Assembly: GCA_934120735.1 (NCBI GenBank)
Contig: CAKOVA010000022.1
Coordinates: 1-32,783 of the forward strand
Source of the DNA: an uncultured Prevotella sp.
GTDB taxonomy: Bacteria > Bacteroidota > Bacteroidia > Bacteroidales > Bacteroidaceae
Length of the DNA: 32,783 nucleotides
Direction of reading: 5' to 3'
Positions 16,609 to 25,842 of the stretch are shown piece after piece. Position numbers and translations under genes: made by a program. The notes under the pieces are model-generated. The model was not told where the DNA came from. It did not search any database and saw nothing but the letters and a program-made list of their open reading frames with translations. Position 1 is the first letter of the stretch; each line of letters opens with the position of its first letter.

Positions 16609-16702
16609 CTCACTCAGATGTATTTAATGTACAAAAGTAATCAAAAAATATGTCTTTTTGTCATAATTCACCATATTTATTTTAAGCCGTTAGCTCACAA
16701 GA

Positions 16703-17980
16703 CTATGCCGTTGCGAGCTTTTCGGACATCACTTCGTCACTGTCGGCATCAGCTTTTTTCTTGGCCGAACGGCTGACACTGAGTATTGCACCGATGTACA
16801 CGCAGTTGATGATGGTAGAAGTTCCGCCCTTGCTGACCAGTGGCAGCGGCTGTCCGGTAACGGGAGCAAGCCCCACGGCCACGCACATGTTGAACAAGGC
16901 CTGCGTCACCAGCAATAGAGCCAGTCCCATGGCGAGGAAAGCGGGGAAGTTGTTTTCGCAGCGGTTGGCTATGCGTCCGGTTCTGAAAAGCAGGATGATG
17001 TACAGCATGGCCACGAAGAATCCGCCGAAGATGCCCATCTCCTCGATGATGATGGCATAGATGAAGTCGGAGAAAGCCTGCGACAGGAAGTCGCGTTCTA
17101 CAGAGTTTCCCGGTCCCTTACCAATGAAGTTCGACGACACGATGGCAATGTTGGCGTGCCCTATCTGTGCGTCTTTATCCAAGTCGAATTCCTCCGGAGA
17201 GGTCTCCTTACCTGCTATGAATCGGTCGATGCGCCCTTTCCAGGTGTCAAAGCGGTGGAACACAGAGCCAAACATGCTGGGATCTTTCTTTTGTTCCACC
17301 ACGGCAACCTGTTCAATGTGGTTTGGGTTAGCGTTTTCTTTCTCATGGTCTTTCCCCACAACCATCACCAGTGTGAAGATGGTTAGAATCAACAATGTGA
17401 CCACCCCCAATGCTTTCCCAAGGATTTTGCCGGGTACCCGACCGATGATCATCATCATGAAGATGACCATACACAGTAGCATGGCCGTGGAAAGATTCTC
17501 TACCATGATGAGCGGAATGATGAAAGCACTCACGATGAGAATGTATTTAAAGGCGTTTTTGTCGGCCCCGTGCTCGGTTTGCATGGCACTTAGTATCTGC
17601 GCTGTGGCCAGTACCAACGCGCCTTTAGCAATCTCGGAGGGCTGAAACTGTATGCCTACGATGCTGATCCACCGTTGGGCGCCGTTGGTAGATTGTCCTG
17701 CCAGCAAAACCGTTATCAGCGCGACGACGGCTATCAGTAGTAGGAAGGGGGTCACAATCTTGAAGTACTTGCACTTGATGTTGAGCGTTACCACCATGGC
17801 AAACACGCCCACGAGCAGAATGCCCGTGTGTTTCACGATGGGAGCCCAATAGTGTCCGCCCTTGTAAGTCAGTCCGGCAGAGGCCGAATACACCTCGATG
17901 ACCGAAATGATGCAGAGGAAGAAGAAGACCATCCAGATGACCTTGTCTCCCTTGAAGATATTTCCTAACGTCTTATCCAT
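16703..17980 (-). CDS. ftsW: SEDS-family septal peptidoglycan polymerase FtsW
   Basis: Polytopic membrane glycosyltransferase that polymerises lipid II at the septum with FtsI. The 425 residues contain about ten hydrophobic segments, from VIWMVFFFLCIISVIEVYSASAG to ALLLVTQALFNMCVAVGLAPVTGQPLPLVSKGGTS. The large extracytoplasmic loop ends in a GPGNSVERDFLSQAFSDFIYAIIIEEMG region, matching the family's GLGNS and DFIFA motifs. The C-terminal GGTS signature is present. FtsW is chosen over RodA because of the cluster position. Start and murD stop overlap as TAATG. Confidence 0.95.
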   Translation of the reverse strand: MDKTLGNIFKGDKVIWMVFFFLCIISVIEVYSASAGLTYKGGHYWAPIVKHTGILLVGVFAMVVTLNIKCKYFKIVTPFLLLIAVVALITVLLAGQSTNGAQRWISIVGIQFQPSEIAKGALVLATAQILSAMQTEHGADKNAFKYILIVSAFIIPLIMVENLSTAMLLCMVIFMMMIIGRVPGKILGKALGVVTLLILTIFTLVMVVGKDHEKENANPNHIEQVAVVEQKKDPSMFGSVFHRFDTWKGRIDRFIAGKETSPEEFDLDKDAQIGHANIAIVSSNFIGKGPGNSVERDFLSQAFSDFIYAIIIEEMGIFGGFFVAMLYIILLFRTGRIANRCENNFPAFLAMGLALLLVTQALFNMCVAVGLAPVTGQPLPLVSKGGTSTIINCVYIGAILSVSRSAKKKADADSDEVMSEKLATA

Positions 17981-19311
17981 TACAAATTTCTTACCAAAGT
18001 TTTAAACTGATCGCCCCTATCTTCCATGTTCTTGAACAAATCGAAGCTGGCACAACAAGGACTGAGCAGCACCGTGTCGCCTGGTTTGGCCAACCCGTAG
18101 CATGCCGCCACGCAGTCTTTCATCGAGTGAGTGTCGCGAACCGGGATGCCTAAGTTGTCGAAATTGTCGTGCAGCTTGCTGTTGTCGGCGCCAAGATACA
18201 CCAGTGCGACGCACTTTTCTTTCACCAAATCTTTAATCGGGCCATAGTCGTTTCCCTTATCCTTTCCGCCCAGAATGAGGATGGTGGGCGTTCGCATGCT
18301 CTCCAGCGCATACCAACAGGCATCCACATTGGTGGCCTTCGAGTCGTTGATGTACTGTACGCCACCCACCTTGCACACCTTCTCCAAACGGTGTTCCACG
18401 CCTGGGAAGTCGCTGAGGCTCTTCCTGATAACCTCGTTCCTGATGCCTGCGATGTCGGTGGCGATGCCTGCGGCCAGCGAGTTGTAGATGTTGTGCTTGC
18501 CGGTGAGTGACAGTGCCTCCTGTTCCATGTTGAACGGTGTGGGCTTCTCAATGGTGTACTCGCCCTCTTCGATGTAGCCTATGGAGCCTTTCTCCTTTAA
18601 TTCGGAGAAGGGGCATTGCACGGCCTTGATGTCATACTTCTTCAATTCGCGCTTGATGATGGGGTCGTCGTTCCAGTAGATGAAGCTGTCTTGCGCGGTC
18701 TGGTTCTGTATGATGCGCATCTTGGCATCCACATAGTTCTGCATGCAGTTGTCGTAGCGATCCAAGTGGTCGGGAGTGATGTTCAGCAAGATGGCGATGT
18801 CGGCCTTAAACTTGTACATGTTGTCCAACTGGAACGAGCTAAGCTCGATGATGTAGTACTCGTGCGGATCCTCGGCGACCTGCAGTGCCAGACTGCGCCC
18901 GATGTTGCCAGCCAGTCCGGCATCGTAGCCGGCTGACTTGAAGATGTGGTAAATCAGCGACGTGGTGGTGGTTTTGCCGTTGCTGCCCGTGATGCAAATC
19001 ATCTTCGAGTGAGTGTAACGCCCGGCAAACTCTATCTCGCTGATGATGCCGATGCCCTTAGCCATGGCCTTCTGCACCATTGGAGCCTCTTTCGGGATGC
19101 CCGGACTCTTGATGATTTCGTCAGCATTCAGGATGAGTTCGGGTGTGTGTTGCTTCTCTTCCCATCTAATGTTGTGGTCGTTGAGTGTCTTCTTGTATTT
19201 GTCTTTGATTTCACCCATGTCAGACACAAATACGTCGAAGCCTTCTTTTTGGGCTAAGATAGCAGCTCCAACTCCACTCTCTGCTGCTCCGAGAATAACT
19301 ATTCTTTTCAT
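17980..19311 (-). CDS. murD: UDP-N-acetylmuramoyl-L-alanine--D-glutamate ligase
   Basis: Cytoplasmic Mur ligase that adds D-Glu to UDP-MurNAc-L-Ala. The 443 residues have an N-terminal Rossmann start IVILGAAESGVGAAILAQKEG, the P-loop GSNGKTTTTSLIY, the central LLNITPDHLDRYDN, and a C-terminal domain with YINDSKATNVDACWYAL and LLSPCCASFDLFKNMEDRG. These last motifs are specific to MurD among Mur ligases. It is preceded by a 152-nt gap from mraY that holds repeat array B. Confidence 0.96.
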   Translation of the reverse strand: MKRIVILGAAESGVGAAILAQKEGFDVFVSDMGEIKDKYKKTLNDHNIRWEEKQHTPELILNADEIIKSPGIPKEAPMVQKAMAKGIGIISEIEFAGRYTHSKMICITGSNGKTTTTSLIYHIFKSAGYDAGLAGNIGRSLALQVAEDPHEYYIIELSSFQLDNMYKFKADIAILLNITPDHLDRYDNCMQNYVDAKMRIIQNQTAQDSFIYWNDDPIIKRELKKYDIKAVQCPFSELKEKGSIGYIEEGEYTIEKPTPFNMEQEALSLTGKHNIYNSLAAGIATDIAGIRNEVIRKSLSDFPGVEHRLEKVCKVGGVQYINDSKATNVDACWYALESMRTPTILILGGKDKGNDYGPIKDLVKEKCVALVYLGADNSKLHDNFDNLGIPVRDTHSMKDCVAACYGLAKPGDTVLLSPCCASFDLFKNMEDRGDQFKTLVRNL

Positions 19312-19377
19312 GTTTTCTACTCTTTTTTCTTATTTACTTGCACCCGCTTTTTTGGCTGTTGGTTTTGGTTGCTTGAA

Positions 19378-19460
19378 CAAAGTCATTGACTTTGGCGGTT
19401 AATCTCCATGACTTTACCCTCCAATCTCCATGAGTTTGCGTGTCAATCTCAATGAGTTTG
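19378..19460. repeat. 22-bp-period array B (4 units) between mraY and murD
   Basis: Core centres at 19386, 19408, 19430 and 19452 are exactly 22 nt apart. Cores on the plus strand are CAAAGTCATTGACTTTG, TAATCTCCATGACTTTA, CAATCTCCATGAGTTTG and CAATCTCAATGAGTTTG. Half-sites vary together in places: GTCA/TGAC becomes CTCA/TGAG in the last unit, so the dyad is kept. The array ends 3 nt from the mraY stop and lies inside the dcw transcript. The first core is identical to that of array A. Confidence 0.88.
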
Positions 19461-19463
19461 TAA

Positions 19464-20732
19464 CTATCTCACTTTCAGTGTGATGATGGTCATGGTTGCC
19501 AGGATGATGGTGATGATCCAAAAGCGAATGGTGATTTTCGACTCGTGTACGGCCGAATGAGGTTTTCTGATGAGGTATTTGCAGTCGGGATCCAGTTGCG
19601 AATCCTGCGTGCGGAAGTTGTCATGGATGGGTGTGCGCTTGAAGATGCGTTGTTTTACCCCTTTGCGTTTGCCCATTTTGTAGTAATATACTTGCAGGAT
19701 GACGCTCACACTCTCCACGAAGAAGATGCCGCAAAGGATGGGCAGCAGCAGTTCTTTATGAATGATTACCGCGCAAACGCCAATGATGCCGCCGATGGTC
19801 AGTGAGCCTGTATCGCCCATGAACACCTGCGCGGGGTAGGCGTTGTACCACAAAAAACCGATGAGGGCACCCACGAAGGCGCACATGAACACCACCAGCT
19901 CTTGCGACCCCGGTATGTACATGATGTTGAGGTACGAGGCTAACTCGATGTGCGAACTGACATAAGCAAGAATGCCCAATGCCACGCCGATGATGGCCGA
20001 GTTGCCTGCGCACATGCCATCCATGCCATCGTTGAGGTTGGCACCATTCGAAACCGCCGTCACCACGATGATGGTCATCATGACAAACAATATCCAACCG
20101 GCCGCTGTCTTGTATTTGCCACACCAACGCATCACGCCCGCATAATCCAAGTTGTGTCCTTTGACGAACGGAATGGTGGTTTTGAGCGACTTGCGCGCGT
20201 CAGTTCGGTGCTTGATAACCATCTCGTGTCCTTGCTGCTCGATAGCTAAATTTTCGTTGATCTTGACATCTGGCGACGACCACAGTACCAGTCCGACAAT
20301 CAATCCGATGCCCACCTGTCCCACAATCTTGTACTTTCCTTTCAGACCTTCTTTGTTTTTTCGGAATATCTTGATGTAATCGTCCATGCCGCCGAGGAAC
20401 CCCAGCCAAAGGGTTGTCACGACCATGAGGATGAGGTAGATGTTTCTGAGTCGGCCCAAAAGTAGCACGGGGATGACAATGGCGGCAATGATGATGACAC
20501 CACCCATGGAAGGAACGCCAATTTTGTTAACACCAAAGGGGTCGATGGAGGCGTCGCGCTGCGTCTCGGTGATTTGTTTCTTGCGCAGGTACTTGATGAA
20601 TCGCTCACCAAACCAGGCCGAGATGACCAGCGAAAAGATGAGGGCAAGCAGGGCTCTGAAGGAGATGTAGCCCCATACGTGAGCACCCGAGATGCCGTAT
20701 TGCTCCAAGAATCTGAAAAGATAGTATAACAT
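19464..20732 (-). CDS. mraY: phospho-N-acetylmuramoyl-pentapeptide transferase
   Basis: Polytopic inner-membrane enzyme that moves phospho-MurNAc-pentapeptide to undecaprenyl phosphate, making lipid I. The 422 residues exceed E. coli MraY (360) mainly because of a hydrophilic insert of about 50 residues (SSPDVKINENLAIEQQGHEM... to KGHNLDYAG), which I believe is usual in this phylum. GVPSMGGVIII, GGMDDYIKIFRKNKEGLKG and NGANLNDGMDGM correspond to family motifs. The last reads NDGMDG where TDGLDG is common. The usual HHH triplet near the C-terminus is HDN in TPIHDNFRTQ. murE lies 36 nt upstream. Confidence 0.95.
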   Translation of the reverse strand: MLYYLFRFLEQYGISGAHVWGYISFRALLALIFSLVISAWFGERFIKYLRKKQITETQRDASIDPFGVNKIGVPSMGGVIIIAAIVIPVLLLGRLRNIYLILMVVTTLWLGFLGGMDDYIKIFRKNKEGLKGKYKIVGQVGIGLIVGLVLWSSPDVKINENLAIEQQGHEMVIKHRTDARKSLKTTIPFVKGHNLDYAGVMRWCGKYKTAAGWILFVMMTIIVVTAVSNGANLNDGMDGMCAGNSAIIGVALGILAYVSSHIELASYLNIMYIPGSQELVVFMCAFVGALIGFLWYNAYPAQVFMGDTGSLTIGGIIGVCAVIIHKELLLPILCGIFFVESVSVILQVYYYKMGKRKGVKQRIFKRTPIHDNFRTQDSQLDPDCKYLIRKPHSAVHESKITIRFWIITIILATMTIITLKVR

Positions 20733-20768
20733 GCTGTGTGCTGTTTATTTTGTTGTTCAATGACGATG

Positions 20769-22217
20769 TTACTGGGCAAAAATGTCGCGCAGCACTTCCT
20801 TGTCGTCAAAATGATGTTTCACGCCCTTGATTTCCTGATACGTTTCGTGTCCTTTGCCTGCAACAAGAACCACGTCTTGCTTCTGTGCCAGCATGCAGGC
20901 CGTGCGGATGGCCTCCTTACGGTCGGTGATGGTCAGTACCTTTTTCTGGTCTTGCGCATCCAAACCCGCCAGCATGTCGTTGATGATGTCTTGTGGATCT
21001 TCAAAACGAGGGTTGTCACTGGTGATGATAACTTTGTCGCTGAGCTGCACAGCCTGCTTCGCCATGAGTGGACGTTTGCCCTTGTCACGGTTGCCCCCGG
21101 CACCACAAACGGTGATGATATGCCCCTTGCCGTCGACTTCGTGTATGGCCAAGAGCACATTTTTCAATGCGTCGGGCGTATGAGCGTAGTCTACGATGGC
21201 CGTAAACCCTTCGGGCGACTGCAACGTGTCCATGCGACCGTTGACGGTGTGCAAGGTGCTCATGGCGATAAGTGTCTCTTCGCGTTGCTTGCCCAACATG
21301 CGTGCGGCACCGTAAACGGCCAGCAGGTTGCTGACATTGAACTTGCCCGTGAACTGCACGCCGACCTCCTGACCGTCTATCTCCAGGTACATGCCTTGAA
21401 AATGGCATTCGATGATGCGCGCTTTGAAGTCGGCCATCGACTGGATGGAGTAGGTCTTGACGTTGGCTTTGGTGTTCTGCACCATCACCATGCCGTTCTT
21501 GTCGTCAGCGTTGGTGATGGCAAACGCCGATTTCGGTAGGCCGTCAAAGAATGATTTCTTGGCGTTGCGGTAGTTCTCGAAGGTTTTGTGATAGTCCAAG
21601 TGGTCGCGTGTAAGGTTGGTGAAGATGCCTCCCGTGAAGGTAAGTCCGCCGATTCGCTTCTGTGCAATGGCGTGTGACGAACACTCCATGAATACATATT
21701 CGCAGCCGGCAGCCAGCATCTTGGCTAACAATTCGTTGAGTTCAATAGGGTTGGGGGTGGTGTGATTGGCAGGAATCTCCTGCCCTTCGATAAAATTGCA
21801 GACCGTAGAAAGCAGTCCACACTTGTGACCTAACTTTCTGAATAGATTATATAATAAGGTGGCAACGGTGGTCTTTCCGTTGGTACCTGTGACACCTACC
21901 AGCTTGAGGTGCTTTGAAGGGTCGCCAAAAAAGCGGGTGGCAACTTTCCCTACTTCATCTTCTGTCGATTTTACCACCGCGTAGGTGACGTTTGGTTGTG
22001 GCTGTTGTGGCGCTTCTTCACATAAGATAGCGGCGGCTCCCTGGTCTATGGCTTTGGGTATGTATTGATGACCGTCCACCTGTGTGCCTTTGATAGCTAC
22101 GAACAGGTTGCCCTCTTTTACTTTGCGGGAGTCGATCTCCACGCCTGTGATGTTGACATTGGCTTCGCCGATGATGGCAGATGTCTTGATGCCTTGAATC
22201 AATTCACTGAATGTCAT
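20769..22217 (-). CDS. murE: UDP-MurNAc-L-Ala-D-Glu--meso-diaminopimelate ligase
   Basis: Adds the third residue to the peptidoglycan stem peptide. The 482 residues have the P-loop [16 protein letters not shown], the central [23 protein letters not shown] and the C-terminal [10 protein letters not shown]. The DNPR motif is the known determinant for meso-diaminopimelate over lysine, so the wall should be of the A1gamma type. It lies 43 nt downstream of ftsI and 36 nt upstream of mraY. Confidence 0.96.
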   Translation of the reverse strand: MTFSELIQGIKTSAIIGEANVNITGVEIDSRKVKEGNLFVAIKGTQVDGHQYIPKAIDQGAAAILCEEAPQQPQPNVTYAVVKSTEDEVGKVATRFFGDPSKHLKLVGVTGTNGKTTVATLLYNLFRKLGHKCGLLSTVCNFIEGQEIPANHTTPNPIELNELLAKMLAAGCEYVFMECSSHAIAQKRIGGLTFTGGIFTNLTRDHLDYHKTFENYRNAKKSFFDGLPKSAFAITNADDKNGMVMVQNTKANVKTYSIQSMADFKARIIECHFQGMYLEIDGQEVGVQFTGKFNVSNLLAVYGAARMLGKQREETLIAMSTLHTVNGRMDTLQSPEGFTAIVDYAHTPDALKNVLLAIHEVDGKGHIITVCGAGGNRDKGKRPLMAKQAVQLSDKVIITSDNPRFEDPQDIINDMLAGLDAQDQKKVLTITDRKEAIRTACMLAQKQDVVLVAGKGHETYQEIKGVKHHFDDKEVLRDIFAQ

Positions 22218-22260
22218 ATAGGTAATTTCTTATAAATGTTACTGTAGTTTATTGCCAAAT

Positions 22261-24417
22261 CTATTGCAATGTCAGGTGACATACATCGCCTTTCTTGATG
22301 CTATGGCCTGGTTCCAGACTCTGACTGATTACCTTTCCACGTCCGTCTAGCTTGACTTTTACGCCTCTGCTCTCCAAGATGTAGACGGCATCACGCGCAC
22401 CCATTCCCTCAACGTTGGGGATGAACTTGTGCCCATGCACCTTTACTTTCCTGAGTTTTACAACCGTATTGTTCTGTATTTCAGCTGAACCCCAGATGGG
22501 ATTGCCCTTGGTGTATGAGCCTGACCAATCTTGATTGGCATTAATTCCCAAATGACTGAGCACATAGTTGGCTGCGAGGACATTGCCATTTTTTACATCT
22601 GGCAACAAAATCGATGTGGAATCTTTGGCGTCTTTTACGTCAAGTTTGAGGTCTTGGGCCATAATTCCCTCTGAAATGTGATGAAACACGACACCACTCA
22701 TGCCACCCCCTGATGCGGGAAGCCCTGACTTCTGGATGCAAACGATGCAGCTGTAGCGAGGCTTGTCGGCGGGGAAATAGCCAGCAAAACTCAGCAAGTA
22801 GTTGGTTCGTCCTACCTTATATCCACCCGAACCCTGTGAGATTTGTGCGGTACCAGTCTTGCCGGCCACCTTGAAGGATGGCGAACCGGCCTTCTTGCCC
22901 AATCCTTGGCTGACTACATGTTCAAGAATGGTTTGAATTTCACCAAGCGTTTTGGGCTTGCATATCTGTGAACGGAGTACCTTGGGCGGGAACTCTATTA
23001 GCACTTCTCCATTTTTTACCACCTTTTTTACAAAGCGCGGTTGCATCATCTTGCCGTTGTTGGCAATGGCATTGTAAAACGTGATCATGGAAATGGGTGG
23101 AATTTGTGTTTCGTAACCGATGCTCATCCAGGGCAAAGCAGTCTTGCTCCAGTTGAGCCATTGGCCTCGTTTGTTTTTCTTGGGCAGACGGATGACGGCA
23201 GGAGATGAACCAACTAACGGGATGTTAAGGTTGTCCGCCAAGCCTGTTCGATAGATTCCCCGCACGAATTTCTCGGGATAATCTTTATAGTTATCATCGA
23301 TAATGCGGCTAACACCGATGTTGGAACTATATAAAAGAGTCTGTGGAAGCGTTAACAAACCATAGCCGCCCCTACGCCAGTTGTGGTCTTTCATGTGTCT
23401 GCCATACATCGGCCAAACGCCACCAGCAGTCTCTACTCTGGCCGTGGTGTCCACAACGCCGTCATCAAGTGCTGTCATAATCGAGGCAACTTTAAACACA
23501 GACCCTGGTTCCAGTAGGTCGCTGACGGCATGATTCTTAATTTCCCGGTATTCACCATCAAAGCATTTCTCCATATTGACGATGGCCTTGATGTCACCGG
23601 TAGCCACCTCCATGACCAGTGCCACGCCAACATTTCCGTTGATTTTCTTCAACTCGTCGATGACAGCTCTTTCAGCAAGGTCTTGCATGCCAACGTCTAT
23701 GGTTGTGACAATGTCTGCCCCATCAACGGGAGGCGTGTCCATGATGTCAAGAAACTTGTTGAGCACCTTGCGACGATGCACGATGCCGTTCTTTCCACGG
23801 AGGATGGAGTCGTAGGACAACTCAAGTCCAAACCGCGCCGTGTCTTTTGCTCCATACATGGCACCCACGGTTCTTCCAGCCAGTGAACCATAGGGGCGTT
23901 GTCGCGCATTGAATTCTTCGTAGTGGAAACCGCTGGAATATTTAGAAAGATTGAACAACGGCAACGCTTTCACATCTGTGAAAGTGTTGTAGTCGATGCG
24001 CTTTTTCCAAATGGGCCAATGGCGGCTTTGTTTCTTCCTTCCCTCTTCCAACTCGGCTCTGAATGCACTGGCAGGCTTTTCTGGAAAGATGGTTGCCAGA
24101 CCTTGACAGATAGAGTCAATCTTCTCATCCCATAGCGTGTCGGTTTTTGACTCATGCAAGGTTTTGAAGTCCATGTACACCTTAAACTCGGGTAATGAAC
24201 TTGCCATGAGTTCACCATTGCTGCTAAGAATGTTGCCTCGCATAGGCTTGATGTCTACGCTGTCGCGCTTTACGCGATTGGCCACTTTGGTCCAATAGTC
24301 GCGCTTGGCTGTCATGATGTAGATTGTTTTACCAACCACGGCAAGTGCTATCAGTGTCATCATGATGGCGAGGGCACTGTAGCGAGGCATTATCTTTTTA
24401 TAATCAAACTTATTCAT
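22261..24417 (-). CDS. ftsI: septal transpeptidase FtsI (PBP3 type) with PASTA tail
   Basis: Class B penicillin-binding protein that crosslinks septal peptidoglycan, partner of FtsW. One membrane anchor lies near residues 14-34. A pedestal domain follows from about 50. The transpeptidase domain has the serine motif S306-x-x-K309 (EPGSVFK), S364-x-N366 (YSSNIG) and K520-T-G522 (AGKTGTAQ). The 718 residues are longer than E. coli FtsI (588) because the C-terminus carries PASTA-like units (LLPDVKNGNVLAANYVL and FIPNVEGMGARDAVYIL to the end), as in Gram-positive and Bacteroidota homologues. Its ATG overlaps the ftsL-like stop as ATGA. Confidence 0.95.
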   Translation of the reverse strand: MNKFDYKKIMPRYSALAIMMTLIALAVVGKTIYIMTAKRDYWTKVANRVKRDSVDIKPMRGNILSSNGELMASSLPEFKVYMDFKTLHESKTDTLWDEKIDSICQGLATIFPEKPASAFRAELEEGRKKQSRHWPIWKKRIDYNTFTDVKALPLFNLSKYSSGFHYEEFNARQRPYGSLAGRTVGAMYGAKDTARFGLELSYDSILRGKNGIVHRRKVLNKFLDIMDTPPVDGADIVTTIDVGMQDLAERAVIDELKKINGNVGVALVMEVATGDIKAIVNMEKCFDGEYREIKNHAVSDLLEPGSVFKVASIMTALDDGVVDTTARVETAGGVWPMYGRHMKDHNWRRGGYGLLTLPQTLLYSSNIGVSRIIDDNYKDYPEKFVRGIYRTGLADNLNIPLVGSSPAVIRLPKKNKRGQWLNWSKTALPWMSIGYETQIPPISMITFYNAIANNGKMMQPRFVKKVVKNGEVLIEFPPKVLRSQICKPKTLGEIQTILEHVVSQGLGKKAGSPSFKVAGKTGTAQISQGSGGYKVGRTNYLLSFAGYFPADKPRYSCIVCIQKSGLPASGGGMSGVVFHHISEGIMAQDLKLDVKDAKDSTSILLPDVKNGNVLAANYVLSHLGINANQDWSGSYTKGNPIWGSAEIQNNTVVKLRKVKVHGHKFIPNVEGMGARDAVYILESRGVKVKLDGRGKVISQSLEPGHSIKKGDVCHLTLQ

Positions 24418-24902
24418 TCTGCAGGAACGGTGATGATGTAAGGTGGTTGGTTTGCTATTTTGAGGACGCTGTCCTTATTGTTCTTTAACATTTCGAGCAC
24501 ATTGCTCTCTCTGCTCTTTTCCGTCAGTTGACTACTGGTAGACAATGCTTTGTATCTAGCATCTTGCAACTCTTTCTGTAACTGGTCAATTTCAATGAGG
24601 TGTTGCTGCACGCTGTATCGGTTTGAAATGTAGATGATGATGAAAAAAGTAATGAGCAGTACGACCCAGATTTGCTTGCGGATGGTGGAAGTAGTCAAAA
24701 TGTCTCCACCAAGAATCTTCTTCAATGTGAAATTCTTGGACAGTGGAGCCTCTCCTTCTCTGGCTTGCTCTAGGATTACTTCCTTAAGTGTAGGACCCTC
24801 ATCTGCAACTTCCTTTTGGTTGTTCGCAGATTCTTCCTGTTGTTTTCCTTCTGAAACCGACAAGATGGGTTTTGATTCTTTGTCTATATCTTCTTTTTTC
24901 AT
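24414..24902 (-). CDS. ftsL: FtsL-like cell division protein
   Basis: A 162-residue bitopic membrane protein between rsmH and ftsI, the fixed place of ftsL. Residues 1-76 are hydrophilic and Glu/Lys rich and face the cytoplasm. Residues 77-93 (QIWVVLLITFFIIIYIS) cross the membrane, and about 95-145 form a periplasmic coiled coil with leucine heptads, as needed to pair with an FtsB-type partner. The cytoplasmic part is about twice as long as in E. coli FtsL. Direct sequence similarity to FtsL cannot be claimed; topology and position support the call. It is coupled at both ends: TAATG with rsmH and ATGA with ftsI. Confidence 0.82.
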   Translation of the reverse strand: MKKEDIDKESKPILSVSEGKQQEESANNQKEVADEGPTLKEVILEQAREGEAPLSKNFTLKKILGGDILTTSTIRKQIWVVLLITFFIIIYISNRYSVQQHLIEIDQLQKELQDARYKALSTSSQLTEKSRESNVLEMLKNNKDSVLKIANQPPYIITVPAE

Positions 24903-25840
24903 TACTTCTTTTCAGCGATTCTTAACTTCGCACTTCTGCTTCTTGGGTTTCGTTGCTGCTCATCCTCTGCTGGCACAATCACTTTTTTGTTGATTAGTGA
25001 GAAAGGAGTTGTTATCTTTCCGAAGAAGTCCTGCGTCATTTTTCCTTCCACATTGCCTGTCTTCAACATGTTTTTGACGATTCGATCCTCCAGAGAATGG
25101 TAGGTAATGACAGACAATCTGCCTCCAGGTTTGAGCAGTTGCATGGCACCTTCAAGCATTTCTTTTAAGGCTTCCATCTCGTGATTCACTTCGATGCGCA
25201 GGGCTTGGAACAGCTTAGCCATGTCTTTCTTCTCTCGTTCTCTCTTGAACAGTGGTGCTGTGGCTTGAATGAAGTCCTGTGTGGTCACAATCATCTCTTC
25301 GGTTCGCGCTTTCACCAGGAGCGAGGCGATGCGTCGAGCGTTTTTCAATTCTCCATAGAGGTAGAACACATCGGCAAGGTGTTCTTCGCTATATGTGTTC
25401 ACGATATCGGCAGCTGTGATGCTTGCCGTCTTGTTCATGCGCATGTCGAGCGGTGCGTCGAAGCGGAAAGAGAACCCTCGACTTTCGTCATCAAAATGAT
25501 GACTGGACACACCTAAGTCGGCCAATAGTCCGTCAATCTGCTCTATTTCGTAGTATCGCATCCAGTTCTTGAGGTATCTGAAGTTTGAACGTACAAACGT
25601 AAAATTGTCTTGTTGCAGCAGTTCATTGCCCGCTTGTTGGATGTTTTTCTCTGCATCCAGGTCTTGGTCGAAGCTGAACAAGTGGCCATTTTTCCCCAGT
25701 TGACGCAGAATCTGCATGGAGTGGCCGCCGCCTCCAAAGGTTACATCCACGTAAATCCCATCGGGCTGGATGTTCAACCCATCAACGCTCTCTTGTAAGA
25801 GAACCGGCACATGGTATGTTTCTGCTGTCTTGATGTTCAT
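24902..25840 (-). CDS. rsmH: 16S rRNA (cytosine1402-N4)-methyltransferase
   Basis: SAM-dependent enzyme (formerly MraW) that N4-methylates C1402 in the P-site region of 16S rRNA. The 312 residues carry the SAM loop VDVTFGGGGHSMQIL, then GLLADLGVSSHHFDDESRGFSFRFDAPLDMRM, FQALRIEVNHEMEALKEML, VITYHSLEDRIVKNML and the terminal PRSRSAKLRIAEK, all hallmarks of the family. It begins 2 nt after the mraZ stop and its own stop overlaps the ftsL-like ATG. Confidence 0.97.
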   Translation of the reverse strand: MNIKTAETYHVPVLLQESVDGLNIQPDGIYVDVTFGGGGHSMQILRQLGKNGHLFSFDQDLDAEKNIQQAGNELLQQDNFTFVRSNFRYLKNWMRYYEIEQIDGLLADLGVSSHHFDDESRGFSFRFDAPLDMRMNKTASITAADIVNTYSEEHLADVFYLYGELKNARRIASLLVKARTEEMIVTTQDFIQATAPLFKREREKKDMAKLFQALRIEVNHEMEALKEMLEGAMQLLKPGGRLSVITYHSLEDRIVKNMLKTGNVEGKMTQDFFGKITTPFSLINKKVIVPAEDEQQRNPRSRSAKLRIAEKK

Positions 25841-25842
25841 TT

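Noticed and set aside
19338..19352. CTTGCACCCGCTT as a stable-RNA promoter start
   Set aside because: It resembles the tRNA initiation block, but no TAnnTTTG precedes it (one T is missing) and no RNA gene follows.
20736..21539. 267-codon plus-strand frame
   Set aside because: Antisense shadow of murE, His/Val rich, with no signature.
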